The notes below the pieces were generated by a model. The model had not been told where the DNA came from. It saw only the letters and a program-made list of their open reading frames with translations, and made no database searches. Below, one piece after another: positions 53,374 through 63,050 of a stretch of DNA of 64,000 bases. How positions within the stretch are numbered: the stretch's first letter is position 1; every line of letters starts with the position of its first letter. The DNA is from Hyphomicrobiales bacterium (GTDB taxonomy: Bacteria; Pseudomonadota; Alphaproteobacteria; Rhizobiales; Xanthobacteraceae): contig WHTP01000018.1 of the NCBI GenBank assembly GCA_009377695.1, positions 1 through 64,000 on the forward strand. The letters run 5' to 3'. The position numbers and the translations under genes were made by a program.

Positions 53374-54132
53374 CTAAACGTGCTGGCCGCCGTTGATGTG
53401 GATCTCGGCGCCGTTCACGTAAGACGACGTCTCGGTGCACAACACGTAGATGATCTTCGCTACCTCGTCAGGTGTTCCGAGCCGGTGCAACGGGATCTGG
53501 TGTGCGACGATGTCCTCGGTACCAGGCGACAGGATTGCGGTATCGATCTCGCCCGGCGCGATCGCGTTCACGCGGATGCCGAGCGGGCCGAAGTCGGATG
53601 CCATCTCCCTGGTGAGCGAGGCCAGCGCGGCCTTTGAGGTGGCGTAGGCCGCCCCGGCAAAGGGATGCACGCGCGAGCCGGCAATCGACGTGACGTTCAC
53701 CACCGCACCTTGCGCCGCCTTCAATTCGTCGAGCAGTCCGCGCGCCAGCATGATCGGCGCAAAGAAGTTGACCTGGAACACGTGCCGCCAAACGTCGAGC
53801 GTGGTTCCGATCGAGGTCAGCCGCTTGCCGGCGTCGGCCTTGGGCGAGATTGCGGCATTGTTGACAAGCGCGTGCAGGTGCCCGTTGTCGAGCCGCTCTT
53901 TGATCTCGTCGATCGCCGCCAACGTGCTCGCTGGGTCGGCGAGATCGAGCTGGATATGATCCTCCGGCCCCATCTCCCAGGGGCAGTTTTCCGGAAAGGC
54001 ATGGCGCGAGCAGGTGATCACCCGCCAGCCGGCGGCGGAGAAGCGCTTCACCGTGGCATGTCCGATGCCGCGGCTGGCTCCGGTCAGGAGCAGTGCGCGG
54101 CGCGGCTGGTTGTCATGCGGAGTGGCCATCAA
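53374..54132 (-). CDS. Short-chain dehydrogenase/reductase
   Basis: 252 residues. Cofactor motif TGASRGIGHATVKRF, NNAAISP, and active-site Tyr-x-x-x-Lys in YATSKAALASL. The C-terminal INGGQHV ending is typical of FabG-like SDRs. It reduces or oxidises an unknown carbonyl. It follows pdxH on the same strand with a 14 bp gap, so the two are probably one operon. Confidence 0.9.
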   Translation of the reverse strand: MMATPHDNQPRRALLLTGASRGIGHATVKRFSAAGWRVITCSRHAFPENCPWEMGPEDHIQLDLADPASTLAAIDEIKERLDNGHLHALVNNAAISPKADAGKRLTSIGTTLDVWRHVFQVNFFAPIMLARGLLDELKAAQGAVVNVTSIAGSRVHPFAGAAYATSKAALASLTREMASDFGPLGIRVNAIAPGEIDTAILSPGTEDIVAHQIPLHRLGTPDEVAKIIYVLCTETSSYVNGAEIHINGGQHV

Positions 54133-54146
54133 CCTACACTATCACC

Positions 54147-54788
54147 TTATGGATAGAGCCGCGTCTTGCTCCACGGCTCATTCGCGGCCGCGCGCCGAAA
54201 TTCGATCCGATCGTGCAACCGGTACGGCCGATCGTGCCAGAACTCTATGACCAAAGGCACCACACGGTAACCCGACCAGTTCGGCGGGCGCGGCACGGTG
54301 CCGACGGCATATTTCGCCATCGTAAGGGCGAGCGCCTTCTCGAAGGCCATGCGGCTTTCAAGCGGCGCCGACTGCTTGCTCGCCCAGGCGCCGATCTGCG
54401 CCAGCCGGGCCCGGGTAGCGAAATAAGCGTCGGCCTCGCCGGGATCGACCGGCTCGACCGTCCCGCGCAGGCGCACCTGACGGTTGAGCGACTTCCAGTG
54501 AAATACCAGCGCGGCTTTGGGGTGCCGCTCAAGCTCCCGGCCCTTGGCGCTGTCGATGTTGGTGTAGAAGACGAAACCCCGCTCGTCGAAGCCCTTGAGC
54601 AGCACCATCCGTGCGTTCGGCAGGCCATCGTCGTCTACCGTTGCGAGCGTCATCGCGCTGGCGTCGGAGGGTTCCGAGCGCTTCGCTTCGTCGAACCACG
54701 TCGCGAACAGCCGCAACGGCTCGTCGGCTTCGGTGAAATCACCGGCCGTTAACTCATTCGGGTGTTGTATCGACGGCGTGTTGGCCAT
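54147..54788 (-). CDS. pdxH: Pyridoxamine 5'-phosphate oxidase
   Basis: 213 residues. FMN-binding motifs [20 protein letters not shown] and [19 protein letters not shown], plus the C-terminal RLHDRIEF. It forms pyridoxal phosphate from pyridoxamine or pyridoxine phosphate in the cytoplasm. Divergent from a lipoprotein gene. Confidence 0.95.
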   Translation of the reverse strand: MANTPSIQHPNELTAGDFTEADEPLRLFATWFDEAKRSEPSDASAMTLATVDDDGLPNARMVLLKGFDERGFVFYTNIDSAKGRELERHPKAALVFHWKSLNRQVRLRGTVEPVDPGEADAYFATRARLAQIGAWASKQSAPLESRMAFEKALALTMAKYAVGTVPRPPNWSGYRVVPLVIEFWHDRPYRLHDRIEFRRAAANEPWSKTRLYP

Positions 54789-54873
54789 TCCCGGAGTACC
54801 GTTGGTGCTTTGTTCCTGGTTGCGGCAGTCCGGTTATAAAGGAAGGCCTTTCGTCCGGCCATGCTGCCGCTCG

Positions 54874-55317
54874 GTGCGGTGGATACCACTCTGGAGCGCG
54901 GTGCTGTCGCTTGCGTTGGTCTCGGGCGGCTGCAGCTTCTCGTATCAAATGGACTCGATGTTCTCGCGCCAGCGCGACGCCGGCGCCATCGGCTCAACCC
55001 GGTCGGCCACGCCCCGCCAGCAATCATTCGCCGCCATGCCGCAGGAAGGCGACCTTGCGCCCGCTCGAGCGGCCATGAGCGAGGCACTGGGCAAGGGCGG
55101 ACGCAACGCCAGCGTTCCGTGGGAAGACCCCATCACCGGTGCGCGCGGCACCGTCACACCGCTGTCGAATGGCCATACGCAGGACGGCGCCACCTGCCGC
55201 GATTTCCTGGCAAGCTACGTTCGCAACGGGTCGGAGTCATGGCTGCAGGGCGAGGCCTGCCGCGGGGCCCAGGGCCGCTGGGAGCTGCGCCACGTGCGAC
55301 CCTGGCGAAAGACCTGA
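54874..55317 (+). CDS. RT0821/Lpp0805-type surface lipoprotein
   Basis: 147 residues from GTG 54874: MRWIPLWSAVLSLALVSGGC with a lipobox (VSGGC). The mature part ends CRDFLASYVRNGSESWLQ and WELRHVR, typical of short 17-kDa-like surface antigens of alphaproteobacteria. The open frame extends upstream over pdxH, which is not the true start. Function unknown. Confidence 0.75.
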   Translation: MRWIPLWSAVLSLALVSGGCSFSYQMDSMFSRQRDAGAIGSTRSATPRQQSFAAMPQEGDLAPARAAMSEALGKGGRNASVPWEDPITGARGTVTPLSNGHTQDGATCRDFLASYVRNGSESWLQGEACRGAQGRWELRHVRPWRKT

Positions 55318-55387
55318 CCGCGCCCTTCCGCCCGACCAATGCGTTGCGCACCGTGGCAGCGATCCCCACATTTGTGCCATGAATGGG

Positions 55388-55503
55388 CTGGTGTGGCGGT
55401 TCGGAAGCGCGCCATACCTGCCGGTCCGCTGGTGTGCTCGGAATCCGAAGTTCGCAAAAGGATTGGCAGTACGGTGGTGCGAGTTTCGGATTGGGGACAC
55501 CAG
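55388..55503. repeat. Diverged CTGG variant of the hairpin element (locus 8)
   Basis: A partial B-like arm (CTGGTGTGGCGGTTCGGAAG) is followed by an A-like palindrome at 55429-55503, whose edges are CTGGTG and CACCAG instead of CTAGTG/CACTAG. Arms AATCCGAAGTTCGCA and TGCGAGTTTCGGATT still pair. The matched change at both edges shows that pairing is conserved. The linker is missing. Confidence 0.8.
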
Positions 55504-55552
55504 GGCCAATACGGCCAAACAAGCGGTATGAAGAGGCCCGGAGGGCTTAGCG

Positions 55553-56581
55553 ATGCGCGACCCCTATGACGTCTTGGGGGTGTCCCGGAGCGCGAGCGCC
55601 GCGGACATCAAAAGCGCGTATCGCAAGCTCGCCAAGAAGCTTCACCCGGACGCCAACAAGCAGGACCCGAAGGCGGCCTCCCGGTTTGCCGAACTAAATG
55701 CTGCCTACGAGATCGTCGGCGACGATGACAAGCGCAAGGCCTTCGACCGCGGCGAGATCGATGCCGAGGGCAAGCCGCGGTTCCAGGGTTTCGAGGGCTT
55801 CGGCGCAGGCGCCGGCGCGCGTGGCGGCGCCAGCGGTCCCTTCGGCGCCCAGGAAGGCGCGTTCGAGACCTTCACCTGGGGACCGGACGGCATGCGACGC
55901 TCGAGCGGGTGCGGCGGTGGCGCGCGCGGCGGTGGTGGGCGTGGCGGCTTCGAGGATGTCCTGCGCGACATGTTCGGCGGTCTCGGCGGCGCTTCGCGCG
56001 CGCGGCGCGGCGCTGGCGGCGGCTTTCAGTTCGAGGAGGACGAGTACGCGCCGCCGCCGGGCCGCGACGTCACCGCGACCGCGACGATCACGCTTGAGGA
56101 GGCGGCCAAGGGCACAGTCCGGCGCGTCCAGCTCCCGACCGGCAAGGAGCTTGAGGTGAAAGTCCCGGCCGGGCTCACGGATGGTCAGCAGATCAGGCTC
56201 AAAGGGCAAGGCCTCGCCATGCCGGGCGGCAAGGCTGGCGACGTGCTGATCACGATCTCGATCGCGCCGCATCACCTGTTCCAGCGCGAAGGAAATGATC
56301 TGCTCATTGAGCTTCCGGTGACGCTCTACGAAGCAGTACTGGGTGCGAAGGTGCGTGTGCCGACGATCGATGGTGCGGTCGAGCTGTCGATCCCGGCCAA
56401 CACCAGCTCGGGCCGTACGTTCCGGCTCAAGGGCAAAGGATTTCCCGCCAAGGGCGGCGCCGGCGATCTGATGGCGACGGTGCGCATCGTGCTGCCGGAT
56501 AAGAGCGACCAGGCGCTCGACGAATTGATGACGTCGTGGCGTGAGCTCAACCCCTACGACCCGCGCAAGGGCATGGGTTAA
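55553..56581 (+). CDS. DnaJ-class chaperone (CbpA-like, no zinc finger)
   Basis: 342 residues. J domain at residues 1-65 with the HPD motif (KKLHPDANK); a long Gly/Ala-rich linker (about 80-160) ; and the C-terminal substrate-binding domain (RDVTATATITLEEAAKGTVRRVQLP, then two beta domains). No cysteine zinc repeats, so it is type II. It stimulates DnaK ATPase. Confidence 0.92.
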   Translation: MRDPYDVLGVSRSASAADIKSAYRKLAKKLHPDANKQDPKAASRFAELNAAYEIVGDDDKRKAFDRGEIDAEGKPRFQGFEGFGAGAGARGGASGPFGAQEGAFETFTWGPDGMRRSSGCGGGARGGGGRGGFEDVLRDMFGGLGGASRARRGAGGGFQFEEDEYAPPPGRDVTATATITLEEAAKGTVRRVQLPTGKELEVKVPAGLTDGQQIRLKGQGLAMPGGKAGDVLITISIAPHHLFQREGNDLLIELPVTLYEAVLGAKVRVPTIDGAVELSIPANTSSGRTFRLKGKGFPAKGGAGDLMATVRIVLPDKSDQALDELMTSWRELNPYDPRKGMG

Positions 56582-56585
56582 GCGC

Positions 56586-56752
56586 CTAGTGTCCCGATTC
56601 CGAAGTTCGTACCGTTTCGCAGCGGCCACTGTATACGAACTTCGGAATCGAAGGACACTAGCAACTTATTGATTCTAGTGTGGCTTAGGTTCAGAAGTCC
56701 GCAATTCGGACTCGCCGCTACAATGTAGCGGACTTCTGAACCGCCACACTAG
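56586..56752. repeat. Two-hairpin CTAG element, A-linker-B (locus 9)
   Basis: Complete A, linker caacttattgatt and B between the DnaJ-like gene and the convergent anti-sigma gene. Starts 5 bp after the DnaJ stop. The right-hand CTAG contains the TAG stop of the anti-sigma gene (56749-56751, minus strand). Confidence 0.96.
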
Positions 56753-57558
56753 GACCCCTTTCGCCGCGAGATCAGCGGAAACTGTGCGCCGCGCGCCGGC
56801 GGATTCTCCATCTGCTCGTAGGCGGTCTGCGCAATCTTCGCCAGCCGGCCGCGGTCGTCGGGACCGCTCACGACATAGCCGATTTCGCTCTCGACCCAGT
56901 GCATCGCCGCAATCTCGCCGCCGGATTGATAGCGCAGCGCCATACGCATCTTCTTCGAGCGCGAGCAGTAGATGGTGAAGCGCTCACCGCTCGGGCTCTC
57001 ATACATGAACAGGGCCGCCGGCCCGATCGGACCTGGCAGGAGGCGACCACCGAGGAGCTGCAGCGAATATTCGTTCAGGTCCGGAATCCGCAGGGTGGTG
57101 CCGACCCGCTTCGAGAGCCACGGGATAAGGTGCTTCTCGGCCGCCTTCACCTCGATCGGATGGCGGACCTCGGCGATATAGAGCTTGTGGGCGCTGAGCG
57201 CATCCGCCGTTATGATCTCGCCCGACGAGGGCGCCGGCGTCGAGGCCGCACGCCCGATCCAGCCGGCAGCGCCGCCGATCACGGCGGCGAGCAGCGCCGC
57301 CGCAGCGATTGCACGCCACGGCGGGCGCGAGCGCGCAAGCTTCGCAAGATCGAAACGCGCTGGGACCGGCTCATCGGCGATCGATCCGTAGCGCTGGTGC
57401 AGGGCGTCCGATAGTGCGCGCCATTCAGCGACGCGAGCGGCATCTTCGGGATGGATGGCAAGCCATGCTTCGACGGCGCCCGTGCGGTCGGCCGGAAGCA
57501 TGCCGTCCACATAGGCGTGAAGTTCATCGGTGGTCACGGGTGAATCACGGTCGGTCAT
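56749..57558 (-). CDS. Transmembrane anti-sigma factor
   Basis: 269 residues. The N-terminal 80 residues (TDELHAYVDGMLPADRTGAVEAWL) form the sigma-binding part, a helix (WRAIAAAALLAAVIGGAAG) crosses the membrane, and about 160 residues lie in the periplasm. It follows the ECF sigma gene in the same operon with a 71 bp gap. The stop codon TAG is provided by the CTAG element. Confidence 0.87.
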   Translation of the reverse strand: MTDRDSPVTTDELHAYVDGMLPADRTGAVEAWLAIHPEDAARVAEWRALSDALHQRYGSIADEPVPARFDLAKLARSRPPWRAIAAAALLAAVIGGAAGWIGRAASTPAPSSGEIITADALSAHKLYIAEVRHPIEVKAAEKHLIPWLSKRVGTTLRIPDLNEYSLQLLGGRLLPGPIGPAALFMYESPSGERFTIYCSRSKKMRMALRYQSGGEIAAMHWVESEIGYVVSGPDDRGRLAKIAQTAYEQMENPPARGAQFPLISRRKGS

Positions 57559-57629
57559 TGTGACGTCCCTCGACTCTTTCTCGTTTCAGTTTCGTTGAAG
57601 GGCCCGGCTGACGCATCGACGTCACTCAC

Positions 57630-58121
57630 CTACTTCACGCGTCGCAGCGACGGGCGTGCGCCATCGAGATAAGTCTTGATCTGAATGCGCGCGCGGGCGA
57701 GCCGGGACATCACTGTGCCGATCGGCACGCCCTGAATTTCGGCAACCTCCCGATAAGTCAATCCTTCGAGCACGACCAGCAGCAATGCAACGCGCTGGTC
57801 GTCTACCAGCGAAGCTAGCGCTCGTTCGATATCGCGGCCGCCGGCCTCCGGTCCTGCGGTGTCCGGGGCGTCGTTGTCCTCGATCGAGGTGTGCGTCGGC
57901 CGGCGCGCTAGCGAGCGCAGGCGGTTGCGGTTGAGGTTGGTGAGGATCGTATAGAGCCAACTGCGTACGTCTCCACCATGAAACAAATGCTCCGAACGTA
58001 AGGCTCGCACGAGGGTGTCTTGCACCAGGTCGTCGGCGAGCTCGGCGTCATGGGTCAGCGCGCGCGCATAGCGCCGCAATGCCGGTATCGCCGCCTCGAC
58101 GCTCGGCCGGAATCCGCTCAC
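57630..58121 (-). CDS. ECF RNA-polymerase sigma factor
   Basis: 163 residues. Sigma region 2 (LRRYARALTHDAELADDLVQDTLVRAL, then GDVRSWLYTILTNLNRNRLR) and region 4 (LEGLTYREVAEIQGVPIGTVMSRLARARI). It would direct polymerase to stress promoters when released by the downstream anti-sigma factor. No clear autoregulated promoter was seen upstream. Confidence 0.92.
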   Translation of the reverse strand: MSGFRPSVEAAIPALRRYARALTHDAELADDLVQDTLVRALRSEHLFHGGDVRSWLYTILTNLNRNRLRSLARRPTHTSIEDNDAPDTAGPEAGGRDIERALASLVDDQRVALLLVVLEGLTYREVAEIQGVPIGTVMSRLARARIQIKTYLDGARPSLRRVK

Positions 58122-58356
58122 GTCGCCCTCCCGCCGGTTGGCCGGAGGCCTCGATGCCGTCCGGTCCGTCGCCGCAACCGAAGAATGGTAGCCTATCTGC
58201 CCGGCGTCTGCGCCTCGCTGCCCCGCCTATGCTCGTCGGATGCGTTCGGCGGAGCATGACTGAACAAACACTGGTACGTCGCGGCTATTCCCTCGGGTGT
58301 AATCGAGGCCGATCGTGCGGCTGCTTGAAGGCGCTATGACCCTATGCCATAGGAGG

Positions 58357-58454
58357 GCACTAGCAACTCTTTGAATCTAGTGTGGCTTTGGTTCAGAAGT
58401 CCGCATGTCGAACTCGCCGTGAGGATGATGCGGATTTCTGAACCGCCACACTAG
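58357..58454. repeat. Two-hairpin CTAG element, truncated A and full B (locus 10)
   Basis: Only GGCACTAG remains of A, then linker caactctttgaat and a complete B whose stem has one change (GGATTTCTGAACC). It lies 33 bp before fabI. Confidence 0.93.
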
Positions 58455-58487
58455 TGGCCGCTCCCCGGGGGCGGAGCAAGGGAAAGT

Positions 58488-59303
58488 ATGGACGCGTCCG
58501 GTCTCATGCGCGGCAAGCGCGGCCTGGTGATGGGAGTCGCCAACAATCGCTCCATTGCCTGGGGTATCGCCAAGTCCTGCCGGGCGCAGGGCGCCGAGCT
58601 GGCGTTCACCTATCAGGGCGATTCGCTCAAGAAGCGCGTTGACCCGCTGGCCGAGGAGGTCGGCGGTTTGGTCGTCGGCCATTGCGACGTCACCGACCCA
58701 GCGACCATTGACGCGGTGTTCGCCGAGATCGAGAAGCGCTGGGGCAGCCTCGACTTTGTCGTGCATGCCATCGCCTTCTCCGACAAGGATCAGCTCACCG
58801 GCCGCTATGTCGACTGCACGGCGGAGAACTTCTCGCGGACGCTCTCGATCAGTTGCTACTCGTTCACGGCGATCGCGCAACGCGCCGAGAAGCTGATGCC
58901 GGACGGCGGCTCGCTGCTCACGCTCACTTATTACGGCGCTGAAAAGTGGATGCCGCACTATAACGTCATGGGCGTCGCCAAGGCAGCGCTCGAGGCATCC
59001 GTGCGCTATCTCGCCGCCGATCTCGGCGAGAAGAACATTCGCGTCAATGCCCTGTCGGCTGGTCCGATCCGCACGCTGGCCGCCGCCGGCATCGGCGATT
59101 TCCGCTATATCCTCAAGTGGAACGAATTGAATTCGCCGTTGCGACGAACCGTGACCATCGAAGAGGTCGGCGATGCGGCGCTTTATTTCCTTTCCGATCT
59201 GGCCCGCGGAGTGACCGGCGAGGTTCATCATGTCGACGCCGGCTATCACGTCGTTGGCATGAAGCACCCGGACGCGCCGGATATCAGCGTCGCGAAAGAC
59301 TAG
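58488..59303 (+). CDS. fabI: Enoyl-[acyl-carrier-protein] reductase (NADH)
   Basis: 271 residues. It performs the last step of each fatty-acid elongation cycle. Cofactor and active-site segments: GVANNRSIAWGIAKSC, CDVTDPATI, SISCYSFTAI, and Tyr-x6-Lys in YYGAEKWMPHYNVMGVAKAAL. The TAG stop at 59301-59303 is the beginning of the next CTAG element. A GGGAAAG ribosome site precedes the ATG. Confidence 0.96.
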   Translation: MDASGLMRGKRGLVMGVANNRSIAWGIAKSCRAQGAELAFTYQGDSLKKRVDPLAEEVGGLVVGHCDVTDPATIDAVFAEIEKRWGSLDFVVHAIAFSDKDQLTGRYVDCTAENFSRTLSISCYSFTAIAQRAEKLMPDGGSLLTLTYYGAEKWMPHYNVMGVAKAALEASVRYLAADLGEKNIRVNALSAGPIRTLAAAGIGDFRYILKWNELNSPLRRTVTIEEVGDAALYFLSDLARGVTGEVHHVDAGYHVVGMKHPDAPDISVAKD

Positions 59304-59465
59304 TGTGGCGATTCAGAAGTCCGCATCATTCTCGCGGCGAGTTCGACATGCGGACTTCTGAACCTAAGCCACACTAGATTCAAAGAGCTGCTAGTGTCCT
59401 TCGATTCCGAAGTTCGTATTGGAGGACGCCGCGAAATCGTACGAACTTCGGAATCGGGACACTAG
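59300..59465. repeat. Two-hairpin CTAG element, B-linker-A (locus 11)
   Basis: Complete 166 bp unit between fabI and the phosphoglycerate-mutase-like gene. Its first CTAG gives the fabI stop; its last G begins the GTG start of the next gene. Removal of one copy leaves GACTAGTGGTG, i.e. a TAGTG stop/start overlap. Confidence 0.97.
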
Positions 59466-60064
59466 TGGTGCGCCCTACGCTCTATTACGTTCGTCATGGG
59501 TTGACCGACTGGAATATTGAAGGCCGCCTGCAAGGCGGTCACGACGTCCCGCTCAACGATCGCGGTCGTGCACAGGCGGCGCAATGCGGCGAGATCATCC
59601 GCGATCTGTTCGCGTGCGCGAGCTGCATCGCCTCAGACTTCCATTACGTCTCCAGCCCGCTGATCCGGGCGACCGAGACCATGGACATTCTCCGCAAGGG
59701 GCTCGGCCTTGCGCCGGACGGCTACGCGCGCGATCCGCGGCTGAAGGAGATCGCCTTTGGCGAATGGGAGGGGCTCACCTATCTCGACGTGCTCAAGCGC
59801 GACCGGTCCGTGGTCGAGAAACGGGAAGGCGACAAGTGGCTCTTCCGTCCGCCCGGCGGCGAGACCTATGAAGAGGTCGCGCGCCGCGTCGGCGAATGGT
59901 ACGCGACGCTCGACCGCGACACGGTGGTGACCGCCCATGGCGGCACCGCGCGGGCGCTGGTCGGATATCTCGGCATTGCAACGCCCGAGGAGGCGGCCCA
60001 CCAGCCGATCGAGCAGGGCGTGGTCTATGTCTTTGCCGACAAGCGGCTCGCGCGATATGCCTAG
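59465..60064 (+). CDS. Histidine phosphatase (phosphoglycerate mutase-like)
   Basis: 199 residues from GTG 59465 (or GTG 59468). Motif LYYVRHGLTDWNIEGRLQG carries the catalytic His; later Arg (SPLIRATETM), Glu (EIAFGEWEGL) and His (VVTAHGGTARAL) complete the site. It is a phosphatase or mutase of unknown substrate. Ends with an unoccupied CTAG. Confidence 0.9.
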   Translation: MVRPTLYYVRHGLTDWNIEGRLQGGHDVPLNDRGRAQAAQCGEIIRDLFACASCIASDFHYVSSPLIRATETMDILRKGLGLAPDGYARDPRLKEIAFGEWEGLTYLDVLKRDRSVVEKREGDKWLFRPPGGETYEEVARRVGEWYATLDRDTVVTAHGGTARALVGYLGIATPEEAAHQPIEQGVVYVFADKRLARYA

Positions 60065-60181
60065 GCAATGTGAGCGGGAAGTCGCGAGGTGGGCGCGTGG
60101 CGTGAACGGACGCCAAGTCATCAGCCCCTCTAGCGCACGAAACTGTGACGCTTGCGCACCAGGCATGATCGGAGCCGAGCA

Positions 60182-61099
60182 ATGGATGACAACACCCCCA
60201 TCGGAGCAACAAAGACGGTAGCTACCCAAGACGGCCGTAGTCTCGCATATCTCGAAGTTGGAGATCCGCACGGGCCACTCGTTATCCATAATCATGGTGG
60301 ACCCAGTAGCCGGTTTGAGGCACGCCTCTTCGCAAATTCAGCATCGAAAAATCGGTTACGACTAATATGCGTGGACCGACCCGGTATGGGACAGTCCAGT
60401 CCCCAAGAAATCCGCACCTACTCCGGCTGGGCTGACGACTTGATAACGATCGCCGACGCGTTGGGGTACCGCGAATTCGGAGTGACAGGCTGGTCGGAGG
60501 GTGGCCCCTGGGCCCTTGCGGCAGCTGCTTACGTTGATCCCGTTCGACTGCGCCATGTCAGCAGCATCGCGGGTGGAAGCTACGGAACATTTGGTGATAA
60601 CTGGGCAAAGAATTACCTTTCTAAAATCGACGCGCTGGGGGGATTTCTCGCACTGCATTTTGAACCTGGCTTCCGCCTCATGTACGCGGCCGTTGGCATA
60701 ACCGCCGAACACTTCCGCGAGACCTACATCAAACAGCTGCGGAAAGCCGTCAACGACTACGATCGGCAGATTTTGCTTCGACCGGGTTTCGAAACCGCCT
60801 TCTGCGAAACAAGCGCCGAATGCTTCGCTCAAGGTAGCGACGGGCTCGTTCGCGACAGTGAACTCCTCTATCGGAGTTGGGCTTTCGACGTGAGAACAAT
60901 CGAACGGCGAGTCCACATGTGGCAAGGAACGGATGATCGGCTTGTGCCGCCTTCCATCAACAAGCAGGTAGCTGACCAAATGCCTGGAGCGGTGTGGCAT
61001 TCAGTTGAGGGAGCCGGTCATTTTGTGGCTGTCGGTTCAGCGGACGAATTGTTCGGAATCGCGGCCGAGGAACTGGGGTCGAGACGAGAGCCAGCGTGA
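60182..61099 (+). CDS. Alpha/beta hydrolase
   Basis: 305 residues from ATG 60182. The nucleophile elbow is GWSEGG, the acid in [12 protein letters not shown] and the His in [11 protein letters not shown]-terminal [11 protein letters not shown] is typical of the oxyanion loop. Base use is lower in GC than neighbours, suggesting transfer. Substrate unknown. Confidence 0.85.
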   Translation: MDDNTPIGATKTVATQDGRSLAYLEVGDPHGPLVIHNHGGPSSRFEARLFANSASKNRLRLICVDRPGMGQSSPQEIRTYSGWADDLITIADALGYREFGVTGWSEGGPWALAAAAYVDPVRLRHVSSIAGGSYGTFGDNWAKNYLSKIDALGGFLALHFEPGFRLMYAAVGITAEHFRETYIKQLRKAVNDYDRQILLRPGFETAFCETSAECFAQGSDGLVRDSELLYRSWAFDVRTIERRVHMWQGTDDRLVPPSINKQVADQMPGAVWHSVEGAGHFVAVGSADELFGIAAEELGSRREPA

Positions 61100-61250
61100 C
61101 AGGCTGTTTCGATCTCGAAGACCCGGATGCAAACGAGATGCGATGGCACGAAGCGCTGACGAGCGATACGCAAGTGACGGGCGGGCGAGAACAGCCGAGC
61201 GGAAGACCTCGTACTCGTCGATGCGCACTCGTTAGTGCCGCGAAGCACAC

Positions 61251-61646
61251 TCACTTGCGGTATTGCGCGTCGCTGACCTTTTCCATCCAGTCGACATTCT
61301 TGCCGTCGATCGCTTCCTGAATGGCGATATGCGTCATCGCCGTCGTCGGCGTCGCGCCGTGCCAATGCTTTTCGCCGGGTGGAAACCAAACCACATCACC
61401 GGGCCGAACTTCCTCAATAGGGCCGCCCTCGCGCTGCACCCACCCGCAGCCGAAGGTGATGACCAAGGTCTGGCCGAGGGGATGCGTATGCCAAGCCGTC
61501 CGCGCTCCCGGCTCGAACGTGACGCTGGCGCCGGTGACCCGTGCCGGATCAGGCGCCTGGAACAGCGGGTCCAGGCGGACCACACCGGTGAAATAGTCTC
61601 CCGGTGGCTGGCGGGACGGTTGTGAGCCGCTGCGCGTGATATGCAT
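61251..61646 (-). CDS. Cupin-domain protein
   Basis: 131 residues from ATG 61646. Cupin motif 1 is [20 protein letters not shown] and motif 2 [17 protein letters not shown]. Metal-binding His residues are in place. Related proteins are small dioxygenases or isomerases of carboxylates. Convergent with the hydrolase above. Confidence 0.85.
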   Translation of the reverse strand: MHITRSGSQPSRQPPGDYFTGVVRLDPLFQAPDPARVTGASVTFEPGARTAWHTHPLGQTLVITFGCGWVQREGGPIEEVRPGDVVWFPPGEKHWHGATPTTAMTHIAIQEAIDGKNVDWMEKVSDAQYRK

Positions 61647-61928
61647 TTTTACTGTCCTTCGTTTGTGCGGTATCAAGATCAGACTGGGCATCCAGCTTAT
61701 CCTGGTCTGCGGCTTACCTAACCGTTGCCAGCGCGGCGAATTCATGCATCTGCGTCTTTGATCTCGCGTCCTTTCCATTTGCCGCAGCCGGATGATAGCG
61801 CTCCCGCCCGCACCCTTGGCGGGCAACACGCTGCCGGTCGCGGCGGGATCATCTGCACCGGCAGACTTCCAGCCATTTGACCCCGGGCGGCGGCGGGGCT
61901 ACCACCACCGCGCAGCCGGTGGAAATCC

Positions 61929-63050
61929 ATGTCCTTCAACACGTTCGGCCATATGTTCCGGGTCACGACCTTTGGCGAGAGCCATGGGCCGGCGATCGGC
62001 TGCGTGGTCGACGGCTGCCCGCCCGGCATTCCACTGACCGAGGCCGACATCCAGCCGTATCTCGACAAGCGCCGGCCCGGGCAGTCGCGTTTCACCACGC
62101 AGCGCCAGGAGCCCGACCAGGTGCGGATCCTGTCCGGCGTGTTCAAGGACGAGCGGATGGGTGCGCAGGTCACCACCGGCACGCCGATCGGACTGCTGAT
62201 CGAAAATGTCGACCAGCGCTCGAAGGACTACTCCGACATCCGTGACAAGTACCGCCCCGGCCACGCCGACTACGCCTATGACGTCAAATACGGGCTGCGC
62301 GACTATCGCGGCGGCGGGCGCCAGTCGGCGCGCGAGACCGCGATGCGGGTCGCCGCCGGCGCGATCGCGCGCAAGATCGTCCCCGGCATGACGGTGCGCG
62401 CCGCGCTCATCCAGATGGGCCCGGAGACAATCGATCGCGCGCGCTGGGACTGGGACGAGGTCGAGCGCAATCCGTTCTTCTGCCCGGATGCGCAGAAGGC
62501 GCAATTCTTCGAGACCTATCTCGACGGCGTCCGCAAGAAGGGCTCGTCGGTCGGTGCAGTGATCGAGGTCGTGGCCGACGGCGTGCCGCCCGGCCTCGGC
62601 GCGCCGGTCTACGGCAAGCTCGACGGCGATCTCGCCGCCGCCATGATGGGCATCAATGCGGTAAAAGGCGTCGAGATCGGCGCCGGCATGGGCGCCGCCG
62701 CGCTCACCGGCGAAGAGAACGGCGATGAGATGCGCACCGGCAATGACGGCATGCCGACGTTCCTGTCGAACAATGCCGGCGGCATCCTCGGTGGCATCTC
62801 GACCGGGCAGCCGATCGTCGTTCGTTTCGCGGTCAAGCCGACGTCCTCAATTCTCACGGCGCGGCGCACCGTCGATCGCTACGGCACCGAAACCGAGATC
62901 AGCACCAAGGGCCGTCACGACCCTTGCGTCGGCATCCGCGCAGTGCCGATCGGCGAGGCGATGATGGCCTGCGTGGTGGCGGATCATTACCTGCGGCAGC
63001 GCGCCCAGGTGGGTGAGAGCCCGGCCTGGCCGTTCGCGAAGCCGCGCTAG
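61929..63050 (+). CDS. aroC: Chorismate synthase
   Basis: 373 residues, standard length. Motifs [38 protein letters not shown] and FAVKPTSSI. It forms chorismate from EPSP using reduced FMN. The TAG stop at 63048-63050 is the first CTAG of the next element; ribB follows it. Confidence 0.97.
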   Translation: MSFNTFGHMFRVTTFGESHGPAIGCVVDGCPPGIPLTEADIQPYLDKRRPGQSRFTTQRQEPDQVRILSGVFKDERMGAQVTTGTPIGLLIENVDQRSKDYSDIRDKYRPGHADYAYDVKYGLRDYRGGGRQSARETAMRVAAGAIARKIVPGMTVRAALIQMGPETIDRARWDWDEVERNPFFCPDAQKAQFFETYLDGVRKKGSSVGAVIEVVADGVPPGLGAPVYGKLDGDLAAAMMGINAVKGVEIGAGMGAAALTGEENGDEMRTGNDGMPTFLSNNAGGILGGISTGQPIVVRFAVKPTSSILTARRTVDRYGTETEISTKGRHDPCVGIRAVPIGEAMMACVVADHYLRQRAQVGESPAWPFAKPR

